A stretch of DNA of 13,835 nucleotides, taken from an uncultured Oscillospiraceae bacterium. GTDB lineage: Bacteria; Bacillota; Clostridia; Oscillospirales; Oscillospiraceae. Position numbers and translations under genes: made by a program. The stretch's first letter is position 1. Every line of letters begins with the position of its first letter. Positions 1 through 5,802 of the stretch are shown one piece after another. The stretch spans positions 1 to 13,835 of the forward strand of contig CAJUQN010000074.1 in the NCBI GenBank assembly GCA_910588625.1, given 5' to 3'. Under the pieces are notes generated by a model, which was given only the letters and a program-made list of their open reading frames with translations, made no database searches and was not told the DNA's origin.

Positions 1-5
1 CAAAA

Positions 6-323
6 TTACATTTTTTCCTCGGCGTTTTCTTTCATTTTATCATCGGCGCTGACACATTTGTTATCAAAGGGACGTACCAGCTCATTCCGTCTATCCCGGC
101 AAACAATCAGGACACAAGGCGCTCCAAAAATTTTATACGTTTTCTGAACTTTTGAAAGGTTCTCCGGCTCACGAACAACGATAATTCTTTGTGGCTGGCG
201 ATTGCAAGCACTTGGGGCTAAGCGGCTTACTGATAATATCTTTTGCAAATCTTCCTCTGGTATCGCCGTATCATTAAAGCCTCTTGTGGTACACCGCTGT
301 TTTGCTAAATCTACAAAGTTCAT
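6..323 (-). pseudogene. Truncated nitroreductase-family protein
   Basis: The 105-residue product starts like small FMN-dependent nitroreductases: an early helix with an RGF motif (residues 14-16), then RLAPSACNRQPQRIIVV (residues 34-50), the segment that usually contacts FMN phosphate, and later GAPCVLIVCRDR. Family members are usually about 165-200 residues. Here the reading frame departs after RPFDNK (residues 84-89) into a short Lys/Glu-rich tail and stops, so the second half of the fold, including the rest of the dimer and flavin site, is missing. Neither other minus-strand frame continues the family pattern within the window. The start ATG has a GAGG ribosome site about 8 bases upstream and a good promoter (363-391). 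It is divergent from the TetR gene, a usual layout for a regulator and its target. Probably non-functional as an oxidoreductase; the family call is fairly sure, the loss of activity is inference. Confidence 0.6.
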
Positions 324-362
324 TCTATTTTCCTCAAAGCAAGAATAATTTGTCGCATTCTC

Positions 363-391
363 ATTTTATCACACAGGCAGCGTTATGCCAA
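363..391 (-). promoter_or_regulatory. Sigma-A promoter of the nitroreductase-like gene
   Basis: On the minus strand TTGGCA (386-391) and TAAAAT (363-368) are separated by exactly 17 bases, and TGA directly before the -10 gives an extended -10. Transcription would start about 30 bases before the gene's ATG. Confidence 0.65.
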
Positions 392-421
392 CAAATACGA
401 ATAAAATTTCTTTTTTTGTTG
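389..421. repeat. Inverted repeat between divergent promoters, possible TetR operator
   Basis: CAACAAA (389-395) and its exact complement TTTGTTG (415-421) flank a 19-base AT-rich spacer. Each arm overlaps the -35 box of one of the two divergent promoters. A TetR-family protein is encoded next to it, so a shared operator is plausible. Part of the symmetry comes from both -35 boxes being TTG-like, so the call is tentative. Confidence 0.35.
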
Positions 422-447
422 ACCTTTTGAAAATCTCCCGGTATAAT
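419..447 (+). promoter_or_regulatory. Sigma-A promoter of the tetR gene
   Basis: TTGACC (419-424), a 17-base spacer and a consensus TATAAT (442-447). The ribosome site GGAGGAG (457-463) follows closely, so the leader is very short (about 17-20 bases). Confidence 0.75.
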
Positions 448-470
448 GAAAAAAACGGAGGAGGGCCACC

Positions 471-1070
471 ATGACAAAAACAAGAGTACCTACCCAAAAA
501 CGCTCAATAGAAAAGCGTGAAAAGATAGTAAAGGCGGGCTTTGACCTTTTTTGTGAAAAGGGATATTACAAAACAAATACCGCTGAAATTGCAAAATATG
601 CTGGCGTATCAACCGGAGCACTGTATAGCTATTTTGAAGATAAGCGACAAATCTTTATAGAGTCGTTTCATCAGCATCTCGATGCTATTTCAACCGCCCT
701 ATTGCAACAACTCACCAGTTTACCAGAGCAACTTGATTTGTCCACATTTATTGAAAAATGGATAGAGGTCTATATTGACCTATATGCCAAATCTAATCAC
801 GCGCTTGTCCAACTGCGATTAGTGATAGTAGATGATGAAGAAATTAACCATCACTTTTCTGCTCTTGAAAATACTTATTTCTCAAACATAGCTAACATAT
901 TAGAAACCAGAGGAATAATCTGTGCCAATCTATTTGAAAAAGCGTATATTTCTTGTATCTTGATTGACTCACTGCGGCAAGAAAAAACATCCTTTTCACA
1001 CAGTGGATTGAATTTTGAAATTATTAGAGAACAAGTTAAACAAAACATTTTTCAAATGTTGTCCGCTTGA
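471..1070 (+). CDS. TetR/AcrR-family transcriptional regulator
   Basis: A 199-residue protein with the family's usual length and layout. The N-terminal DNA-binding domain covers about residues 14-62: KREKIVKAGFDLFCEKGYYKT forms helix 1, and the helix-turn-helix is about 36-57 with the diagnostic TAEIAKYAGVSTGALYSYF pattern. The remainder is an all-helical ligand and dimer domain with no recognisable subfamily signature, so the inducer is unknown. The start is fixed by a GGAGGAG ribosome site 7 bases upstream and a strong promoter. Neighbours on both sides are truncated flavin-dependent redox genes, a common partnership for TetR repressors that answer toxic or redox-active small molecules. Those targets are now broken, so the regulator may be a leftover or may act elsewhere. 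The gene is AT-rich compared with everything right of 1450, which suggests foreign origin. Confidence 0.9.
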   Translation: MTKTRVPTQKRSIEKREKIVKAGFDLFCEKGYYKTNTAEIAKYAGVSTGALYSYFEDKRQIFIESFHQHLDAISTALLQQLTSLPEQLDLSTFIEKWIEVYIDLYAKSNHALVQLRLVIVDDEEINHHFSALENTYFSNIANILETRGIICANLFEKAYISCILIDSLRQEKTSFSHSGLNFEIIREQVKQNIFQMLSA

Positions 1071-1078
1071 CCGCAGTT

Positions 1079-1297
1079 TTAATATGAAATGAAAATTTTG
1101 CTGATGATTACTACATTTTCGCTATTTCCAACCGCAGCACCGCTATGCTGAAATGCATCGGCGTACACACAATATCCAGCATTTTTTGTCCAACACTTAA
1201 AGCAGCCCTGGCAAGAAGCCGCTTTTACTTTCGTATTGATTACTTCAAAATCGTCACCCGGATTCTGAAAAAAGTATTCCTCCAAATCATGTATCAT
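1079..1297 (-). pseudogene. Truncated small flavodoxin-fold (FMN reductase-like) protein
   Basis: The 72-residue product carries the signature of a compact clostridial NAD(P)H/FMN flavodoxin-like family: EVINTKVKAASCQGCFKCW followed by GYCVYADAFQHSG and a strand NVVIISK. It has four cysteines (29, 32, 35, 43), and the CxxCxxC pattern with a cysteine eight residues later is typical. Relatives as I know them run to about 150 residues or more and continue, after the strand that ends in IIS, into a glycine/tyrosine loop that holds the flavin. Here the frame instead runs into IFISY and stops 8 bases past the end of the convergent tetR gene, so the C-terminal half is lost. The N-terminus looks complete: an in-frame stop lies two codons before the ATG and a purine-rich ribosome site (AGGACGAGGA) is just upstream. 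Probably a decayed member of the same redox cassette as the nitroreductase remnant. Confidence 0.55.
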
Positions 1298-1406
1298 AAC
1301 ATTTCAAAATTCCTCGTCCTTATAAATTCCAGTTTATCTGTTAAATTCTCTTAGAACGTTGATATATCAAGGCTTTCCGTTGATTAAATGTTCAAACCTT
1401 ATGTAA

Positions 1407-1452
1407 TTTCCCTTGTTTTTGTCCTTATGGGCTGAAACAAGGGAAACTTTTT
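1407..1452 (+). terminator. Rho-independent terminator-like hairpin, plus strand
   Basis: A perfect 12-bp stem, TTTCCCTTGTTT (1407-1418) with AAACAAGGGAAA (1435-1446), has a 16-base loop and is followed by C then TTTTT (1448-1452). In that direction it would stop transcripts coming from the tetR side. The stop codon of the truncated minus-strand winged-helix gene lies in the loop, so the hairpin also marks the edge of the mobile-element remnant. Confidence 0.55.
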
Positions 1453-1718
1453 ACACCCCGCAGCCGTCCCCGTTCGTCACGCTCCCGCGAACGGACGATG
1501 TACCCCGCCTGCTCCAACTCCCGGATAGCCTGCCGGATGGCGTCGATCTTCTCCCGGTTGATAAGGGCCAGGCCCTTTAACGTGTAATCCCAATCTTCCG
1601 GGAGTGACAACATTTGCGACAGCAGGCCCTTGGCTTTCAGGGACAGGTCTTTGTTCCGCAGGTGATGGTTCGACATCACCGTGTACCCCTTGTTCCTCTC
1701 CACGCGGAATACTGGCAT
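1425..1718 (-). pseudogene. Truncated winged-helix (replication-initiator-like) protein of a clostridial conjugative element
   Basis: The 97-residue product starts MPVFRVERNKGYTVMSNHHL and continues through a winged helix-turn-helix (about residues 27-90: LSLKAKGLLSQMLSLP, then INREKIDAIRQAIRELEQAGYIVRS). This N-terminus is common in helix-turn-helix/RepA-like proteins of integrative and conjugative elements in gut Clostridia, whose full forms are several hundred residues long. Homology ends at about residue 88 (DERGRLRG); the last nine residues are encoded by an unrelated hairpin (1407-1446), so the gene is cut by a deletion or recombination junction near 1450-1455. I chose the ATG at 1718 because an AAAGGAG ribosome site (1728-1734) precedes it; the longer frame to 1772 would read through a terminator. 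No integrase, relaxase or other element gene is present, so this is a scar rather than a working element. Family call from memory of the conserved N-terminus. Confidence 0.6.
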
Positions 1719-1749
1719 GGTTCTCCGCTCCTTTCGGTGTCTGGACATG

Positions 1750-1783
1750 AAAAAACGCCGCAGACTTTTCATAATCTGCGGCG
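1750..1783 (-). terminator. Rho-independent terminator, minus strand
   Basis: A 9-bp GC-rich stem, CGCCGCAGA (1756-1764) with TCTGCGGCG (1775-1783), and a 10-base loop, followed in the minus direction by six T (1755-1750). It lies just upstream of the winged-helix remnant, isolates it, and could also catch read-through from the asparaginase gene, for which I see no nearer terminator. Confidence 0.7.
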
Positions 1784-1796
1784 CTGGCCGGGACGC

Positions 1797-1834
1797 AGAA
1801 ACGGGCGGTGTCTTGCCGACATCGCCCGCTTTCT
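1797..1834. repeat. Long imperfect hairpin in mobile-element remnant
   Basis: AGAAACGGGCG (1797-1807) pairs with CGCCCGCTTTCT (1823-1834) with one bulged base. TGTC (1809-1812) and GACA (1818-1821) extend the stem inward over a TTGCC loop. There is no T-run in either direction, so it does not read as a terminator. It lies in the gene-free stretch 1773-1952, where I see no coding frame; the far end (1926-1945) holds a weak GC stem followed by TTTTTCTTTT on the plus strand. Confidence 0.5.
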
Positions 1835-1952
1835 GTGCTGTTGTTCACTTGTTTGCGCCGCCCCGTTTTCCGCTGCCCTTAAAAAACATTGATTTTACTG
1901 TGGTTTTCCATGTTTTCTTATGGCAACGCCCTTAAAGGCGGCGGTTTTTCTT

Positions 1953-2945
1953 TTAGACGCTCCGTTCCCCAGCAAGGCTTTGGGAGAATAGGGCTCGGAC
2001 CTCCTCCAGGCAGTCCGTCTGCCCCAGGGCCCACATCAGCTTGGTAACGGCGGCTTCGGTGGTCATGTCATAGCCTTGGATCACACCTTCTGCCAGGGCC
2101 TTCTGTCCGGCCTGGTAGAGGGAGAAGTTACTGCTCTCGTACAGGCACTGGCTGCACACCACCACGGCCATCCCAGCCTGGGCGGCGGCATGGAGCTTTT
2201 CGATGAGGTTCCGGCGGATGAAGTGGAGCCCGCCTGCGCCAAACGCTTCAATCACGACCCCTCGGTAGTGCATCCGCAGGAGCATATCGAAAATCTCCGG
2301 GTCCAGTCCCGGGGTGAGCTTGATCAGGAACACCGCCTCGCACAGCTTGTCCCGCAGAACACAGGGGCCGGACCCGCCGGGGATGGCCTCTTCCCGGATG
2401 TTCAGCCCTGCGCCGCTGACCTGGGCCACCAGGGGCCAGTTCACGCTGTCGAAGGCCCCGAAGGCGGTGGTGTGGGTCTTGACGGCCCGGCAGCCCAGCA
2501 TGACCCGCCTGTCGAAGGCCAGAAACACCCCCGGATGGCCGGAGGAGGCCATGGCAAAGGCAGTGCGCAGATTGTCCAGCCCGTCGGTGAGGGGGTGCTC
2601 GATGGGCAATTGGGCCCCGGTGAGCACTACGGGCACGGGGATGTTCCGTACCATATAGCTAAGCATAGAGGCGGTGTAAGCCATGGTGTCGGTGCCGTGG
2701 GAGACCACAATGCCGTCAAAATCGTTCCGGGCGGCGTAGACGTTTTGGGCGATGAGCCGCCACTCCTCTGGCTGAATATTGGAGGAATCCAGGTGGAGGA
2801 TATCCTGGACGGTGAGGTCGTAACTGTCGGGGAGCCCGCCCAGGTAGTGGGACAGGGCGGCGCCATCCAGGCCAGGGGCCAGCCCCTCATCGGTGAGCCG
2901 AGAGGCGATGGTGCCCCCGGTGGTGAGCAGTAAAATGCGTTTCAT
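1953..2945 (-). CDS. ansA: L-asparaginase (type I-like, cytoplasmic)
   Basis: Hydrolyses L-asparagine to aspartate and ammonia. The 330-residue length fits bacterial type I enzymes and no signal peptide is present. Catalytic features are all visible: TTGGTIAS at residues 8-15 with nucleophile Thr12; substrate loop DSSN (53-56); HGTDTM (83-88) giving the second catalytic Thr85 and Asp86; PVVLTGAQLP (105-114); and Lys156 in RAVKTHTTAFGAFDS. GatD of the tRNA amidotransferase shares this fold but carries an extra N-terminal domain that is absent here. I chose the ATG at 2945 over one 60 bases earlier because AAGGAG sits 9 bases upstream and because the earlier start would lie on the wrong side of the promoter -10 box (2974-2979). 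The gene seems to be transcribed alone; a terminator separates it from cysK. The family is certain, the type I assignment probable. Confidence 0.92.
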   Translation of the reverse strand: MKRILLLTTGGTIASRLTDEGLAPGLDGAALSHYLGGLPDSYDLTVQDILHLDSSNIQPEEWRLIAQNVYAARNDFDGIVVSHGTDTMAYTASMLSYMVRNIPVPVVLTGAQLPIEHPLTDGLDNLRTAFAMASSGHPGVFLAFDRRVMLGCRAVKTHTTAFGAFDSVNWPLVAQVSGAGLNIREEAIPGGSGPCVLRDKLCEAVFLIKLTPGLDPEIFDMLLRMHYRGVVIEAFGAGGLHFIRRNLIEKLHAAAQAGMAVVVCSQCLYESSNFSLYQAGQKALAEGVIQGYDMTTEAAVTKLMWALGQTDCLEEVRALFSQSLAGERSV

Positions 2946-2973
2946 GCTGTGCTCCTTCCCGCTTTTTGACGAT

Positions 2974-2982
2974 ATTATAGCA
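2974..2982 (-). promoter_or_regulatory. Extended -10 promoter of the asparaginase gene
   Basis: On the minus strand TGC-TATAAT forms an extended -10 (TATAAT at 2974-2979). No good -35 is found at 17 bases (TATACC is the nearest), as is usual for extended -10 promoters. The start site would be about 20 bases before the ATG. Confidence 0.5.
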
Positions 2983-3017
2983 CGGAGAGGGTAAAAGGTA
3001 TACAATTAATTTTGCGC

Positions 3018-3049
3018 AAAAGGAGGCCCCACAGTTTCGTACGGCCTCC
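3018..3049 (-). terminator. Terminator of cysK
   Basis: GGAGGCC (3043-3049 on the complement) pairs with GGCCTCC (3022-3028 on the complement) over a 14-base loop and is followed on the minus strand by TTTT (3021-3018). It lies 17 bases past the cysK stop. The T-run is short, so termination may be incomplete. Confidence 0.5.
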
Positions 3050-3066
3050 AAAAGCGCTTGGGGATA

Positions 3067-3999
3067 TCAATCGGCGAACATGGGGGTGGACAGGTAGCGG
3101 TCCCCGGTGTCGGGGAGCAGGACCACGATGGTTTTGCCCTTGCTCTCGGGGCGCTTGGCCAGCTGGACAGCGGCCCACACCGCCGCGCCGGAGGAGATGC
3201 CCACCAGCACGCCCTCGGCCCTGCCCACCTGCTTGCCGGCGGTGAAAGCGTCCTCGTTCTCCACGGGGATGATCTCATCATAGACGGAGATATCCAGCAC
3301 GTCCGGCACGAAGCCCGCGCCGATGCCCTGGATTTTGTGGGCCCCGGCGGCGCCCTTGCTCAGGACAGGGGAGGAGGCGGGCTCCACCGCAACCACCTTG
3401 ACCGCGGGATTTTGCTCCTTCAAATACTGGCCGATGCCGGTGATGGTGCCGCCGGTGCCCACGCCGGCCACAAAGATGTCCACCTTGCCGTCGGTGTCCG
3501 CCCAGATCTCCGGGCCGGTGGTGGCCTTGTGGGCGGCGGGGTTGGCGGGGTTGACAAACTGGCCGGGGATGAAGCTGTCAGGAATCTCCTTAGCCAGCTC
3601 CTCGGCCTTGGCGATGGCCCCGGTCATGCCCTTGGAGCCGTCGGTGAGCACCAGCTCCGCGCCGTAGGCCTTCATCAGCTGGCGGCGTTCCACGCTCATA
3701 GTCTCAGGCATGACAATGATTATCCGATAGCCCCGGGCAGCGGCCACAGAGGCCAGACCAATGCCCGTGTTGCCAGAGGTGGGCTCAATGATGACGGAGC
3801 CGGGTTTCAGCACGCCTCTGGCCTCGGCGTCATCCAGCATGGCCTTGGCCACGCGGTCCTTCACACTGCCCGCCGGGTTCAGGTATTCCAGCTTGGCCAG
3901 AATGCGGGCCTCCAGGCCCTCGACCTTCTCGATGTGGGTGAGCTCCAGCAGGGGAGTGCGGCCAATCAGCTGGTCGGCGGAAGTATAGATATTGCTCAT
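3067..3999 (-). CDS. cysK: Cysteine synthase (O-acetylserine sulfhydrylase)
   Basis: PLP enzyme making L-cysteine from O-acetylserine and sulfide, in the cytosol. The 310-residue protein has every family landmark: NPAGSVKDR with PLP Lys47, the substrate loop TSGNTG (74-79), the PLP-phosphate loop GTGGT (181-185), GISSG (267-271) and PDTGDRYLST (296-305). The C-terminus ends right after that motif, as in CysK; there is no CBS domain as in cystathionine beta-synthases. The start has a GAGGAGG ribosome site. A consensus promoter (4124-4152) drives it with an untranslated leader of about 117 bases, and a dyad over the predicted start site matches one at the promoter of the divergent Rrf2-family regulator, so repression by that protein is likely. 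No cysE (serine acetyltransferase) is adjacent. CysK versus CysM substrate preference cannot be fully settled by eye. Confidence 0.95.
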   Translation of the reverse strand: MSNIYTSADQLIGRTPLLELTHIEKVEGLEARILAKLEYLNPAGSVKDRVAKAMLDDAEARGVLKPGSVIIEPTSGNTGIGLASVAAARGYRIIIVMPETMSVERRQLMKAYGAELVLTDGSKGMTGAIAKAEELAKEIPDSFIPGQFVNPANPAAHKATTGPEIWADTDGKVDIFVAGVGTGGTITGIGQYLKEQNPAVKVVAVEPASSPVLSKGAAGAHKIQGIGAGFVPDVLDISVYDEIIPVENEDAFTAGKQVGRAEGVLVGISSGAAVWAAVQLAKRPESKGKTIVVLLPDTGDRYLSTPMFAD

Positions 4000-4059
4000 G
4001 ACAAAGTCCTCCTCAAAGATATGGTATGGAAGTTTAACGGCTGTCTCGGATGGTCCTGG

Positions 4060-4092
4060 TCAGGGCCGGCGGTATATGGCAGTGCGCTTCAT
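4060..4092 (-). CDS. Possible 10-codon leader ORF in the cysK 5' region
   Basis: Within the cysK leader an ATG at 4092 opens a frame MKRTAIYRRP followed by TGA. It begins about 25 bases after the predicted start site and has a GAGG 9 bases upstream. It holds no cysteine or methionine codon run, so attenuation by cysteine supply is not evident. It may be chance. Confidence 0.2.
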   Translation of the reverse strand: MKRTAIYRRP

Positions 4093-4121
4093 ATAAACCA
4101 ACCTCTTTCATAGGTATATAT
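4091..4121. promoter_or_regulatory. Dyad over the cysK start site, candidate Rrf2 operator
   Basis: ATATAAACCAA (4091-4101) and TAGGTATATAT (4111-4121) are inverted repeats matching at 9 of 11 positions. The predicted cysK transcription start (about 4117) lies inside. The core AACCA-N9-ATAGGT (4096-4115) recurs with the same spacing at 4188-4207 on the promoter of the regulator gene. The position would block cysK transcription when bound. Confidence 0.55.
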
Positions 4122-4123
4122 GG

Positions 4124-4152
4124 ATTATACGTCTGGGAGACGTTCCTGTCAA
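4124..4152 (-). promoter_or_regulatory. Consensus promoter of cysK
   Basis: On the minus strand a perfect TTGACA (4147-4152), a 17-base spacer and a perfect TATAAT (4124-4129). Such a strong core promoter is expected to need repression, consistent with the dyad just downstream. Confidence 0.85.
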
Positions 4153-4174
4153 TGGTTGTTATAGAAAAATTTTC

Positions 4175-4203
4175 TTGAAACCCTACTAACCATGTTGTAT
4201 AAT
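4175..4203 (+). promoter_or_regulatory. Promoter of the Rrf2-family regulator gene
   Basis: TTGAAA (4175-4180), a 17-base spacer and TATAAT (4198-4203). The ribosome site AAAGGAGG (4213-4220) follows within a short leader. Confidence 0.8.
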
Positions 4204-4212
4204 AGGTTTTAT
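4182..4212. promoter_or_regulatory. Dyad over the rrf2 -10 box, candidate autoregulatory operator
   Basis: CCTACTA (4182-4188) and TAATAGG (4200-4206) form an imperfect inverted repeat across the spacer and -10 box. Inside it AACCA-N9-ATAGGT (4188-4207) repeats the motif found over the cysK start. Binding would shut off the regulator's own gene, the usual mode in this family. Confidence 0.5.
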
Positions 4213-4228
4213 AAAGGAGGGAGCCGGT

Positions 4229-4660
4229 ATGCTGATTTCCACCAAAGGCCGCTACGCCCTGCGGGTGATGATCGACCTGGCGGAGCACCAGGGGCCGGGG
4301 TATATCCCCTTGAAAGAGATCGCCCAGCGGCAGGAGATTTCGGAAAAATACCTGGAGAGCATCATCAAGCTGCTGGTGAAGGCCCAAATGCTGTCCGGCC
4401 TACGGGGGAAGGGGGGGGGTTATAAGCTGACCCGGGCTCCGGAGCAGTACACGGTGTATCAACTCCTGCTGCTGACGGAGGAGTCTATGGCCCCGGTGGC
4501 CTGTCTGGAGGAATGGGCGGCCCCCTGTGCCCGGGCGGCGGAGTGCCGCACTCTGGAGCTGTGGCGGGGGCTGGACCAGGTCATTCGGACCTACCTGACC
4601 GGCGTCACCCTAGCCGACCTGATGCAGCGGGGCGGCGCTGGGGATAACTATGTGATTTGA
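4229..4660 (+). CDS. Rrf2-family regulator (IscR/CymR-like) with three cysteines
   Basis: The 143-residue protein has the Rrf2 layout: N-terminal MLISTKGRYALRVMIDLA, winged helix with recognition region EISEKYLESIIKLLVKA (36-52), wing LRGKGGGYKL (58-67), then a dimerisation helix near residues 108-125. Cysteines 92, 100 and 106 lie where IscR carries its three [2Fe-2S] ligands (92, 98, 104 in E. coli); the spacing here is C-x7-C-x5-C. CymR, the Bacillus sulfur regulator, lacks this triad. Divergent from cysK, with a shared motif at both promoters, it most likely represses cysK and itself in response to Fe-S status or sulfur supply. No iscS or iscU gene is nearby. The ribosome site AAAGGAGG fixes the start. 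Oddity: codons 62-64 form nine consecutive G (4411-4419), a slippage-prone tract inside the wing. A strong terminator follows. Confidence 0.88.
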   Translation: MLISTKGRYALRVMIDLAEHQGPGYIPLKEIAQRQEISEKYLESIIKLLVKAQMLSGLRGKGGGYKLTRAPEQYTVYQLLLLTEESMAPVACLEEWAAPCARAAECRTLELWRGLDQVIRTYLTGVTLADLMQRGGAGDNYVI

Positions 4661-4674
4661 GGCGCGATATGCAT

Positions 4675-4709
4675 AAAAAACCCGCTCACGGGAAATGAGC
4701 GGGTTTTTT
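4675..4709. terminator. Bidirectional terminator between rrf2 and the M42 peptidase gene
   Basis: AAAAAACCCGCTCA (4675-4688) and TGAGCGGGTTTTTT (4696-4709) are perfect complements around a 7-base loop. With T6 on either strand, it ends both the plus-strand regulator gene and the minus-strand peptide-transport operon, whose last stop codon is only 4 bases away. Confidence 0.95.
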
Positions 4710-4713
4710 GCAT

Positions 4714-5790
4714 TTAGAGGCTGCGCACGTAGAAATAGAGCAGCTCCAGACTGTCGAGAATGTCAGAGACGGCCGCCGCCTCGTAGCTGTGGACATACCG
4801 CATGGGGATCTGGATGCCGCCGCAGCGGATGCCGCCGCCACGGGTCTGCATAACGCTGGCGTCGGTGGCTCCGGCGGTGTACGCCTCGAGCTGATAGGGG
4901 ATGTTCCGCTCCTTGGCCACCGCCTTCATTCCCCGGACGATGTCCCGGTCGGCGATGAGCCCGCAGGCCGCGCCCTTGGAGCGGTCCAGCACCTTGATGG
5001 AGGCCCCGTCCCCGATGCGGTTGATGAACTTTCGGTCGGGGAAGGCGGGCAGGTCGGTGGACAGGGACATATCCAGGGCGATGGCGATGTCAGGCCGCAG
5101 GTTGTCCGCCGCCACGATAGCCCCCCGGCCCCCCGTTTCCTCCTGAGTGGAGAAGATGGCGTAGAAGTCCGGGCCCTCGGGGTCCCCGGCCAGCAGACGG
5201 GTCAGCTCAATGAGCTGGTAGACGCAGGCCCGGTCGTCCAGGGCCTTGCCCGCCACCAGCCTACCGTCCTTGCCCAGGAACAAGGTGGGGTACTGGATGG
5301 AGATGGGATTGCCCACCTCGATACCCAGCTCCTCCGCCTCGGCGCGGCTGGACGCGCCCACGTCCACGAAAAAGTCGTTCAGGTCCTGGGGCATGACGGC
5401 GCAGGGCGTGGGACGGCCCGGATTGATGTGGTTGACTATGCCGTCCACATGGCCCGTCTCGGTTTTGACAATGACGTGTTTTCCAAACAGCTGCTGGGGC
5501 TGGACTCCGGCCAGGGTTTCAATCCAGAGGAAGCCCCGGTCGTCGATGTGCCGGACAATAAGCCCAATCTCGTCCAGGTGGGCCACCACGGCCACTTTCG
5601 GGCCTTTTCCGGGACGGTGGACGATGAGGTTGTGGAGGTGGTCGGTCTCGAAGCTGAGGCCGGTGTCCGCCAGCAGGGAGCGGACCAGCTCCTCCGCCTC
5701 GTCCTCGAAGCCGGTGGGGGCCACCGCCTCGCACAGCGGGCCGATCCAGGCCCGCAGGTCCCGCTCCAGTTGAGCGCGGTCAAATTCCAT
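4714..5790 (-). CDS. M42-family metallo-aminopeptidase
   Basis: Cytosolic dinuclear-metal aminopeptidase of the M42 clan (glutamyl aminopeptidase/TET type, often annotated endoglucanase M or Frv), which trims N-terminal residues from short peptides. The 358-residue length fits. The complete active site is visible: AHLDE gives metal ligand His71 and Asp73; KALDDRA gives the bridging aspartate (185 or 186); STQEETGGRGA gives catalytic base Glu217 and ligand Glu218; ALDMS gives Asp240; and VHSYE gives ligand His334. It is the last gene of the peptide-import operon: 12 bases separate it from the preceding ATPase gene, and its ribosome site TAGGAGGT overlaps that gene's stop codon, suggesting translational coupling. 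The placement implies hydrolysis of peptides brought in by the transporter. Which residue it prefers cannot be read from the sequence. Confidence 0.93.
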   Translation of the reverse strand: MEFDRAQLERDLRAWIGPLCEAVAPTGFEDEAEELVRSLLADTGLSFETDHLHNLIVHRPGKGPKVAVVAHLDEIGLIVRHIDDRGFLWIETLAGVQPQQLFGKHVIVKTETGHVDGIVNHINPGRPTPCAVMPQDLNDFFVDVGASSRAEAEELGIEVGNPISIQYPTLFLGKDGRLVAGKALDDRACVYQLIELTRLLAGDPEGPDFYAIFSTQEETGGRGAIVAADNLRPDIAIALDMSLSTDLPAFPDRKFINRIGDGASIKVLDRSKGAACGLIADRDIVRGMKAVAKERNIPYQLEAYTAGATDASVMQTRGGGIRCGGIQIPMRYVHSYEAAAVSDILDSLELLYFYVRSL

Positions 5791-5802
5791 GAAAATTACC
5801 TC

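Noticed and set aside
1145..1354. Plus-strand 69-codon frame opposite the flavodoxin-like remnant
   Set aside because: No ribosome site or family pattern; the minus strand carries the recognisable CQGCFKCW motif.
1359..1370. Palindrome TTGATATATCAA
   Set aside because: Perfect 12-bp palindrome, but short and in AT-rich DNA, with no adjacent gene start or second copy to support an operator or attachment site.
2946..3005. Longer start for asparaginase
   Set aside because: The earlier ATG lies upstream of the promoter -10 box and lacks a ribosome site; the internal ATG has AAGGAG and begins the conserved fold.
3058..4113. Plus-strand open frame opposite cysK
   Set aside because: Composition is that of a reversed GC-rich gene; it covers the cysK promoter region and has no recognisable domain.
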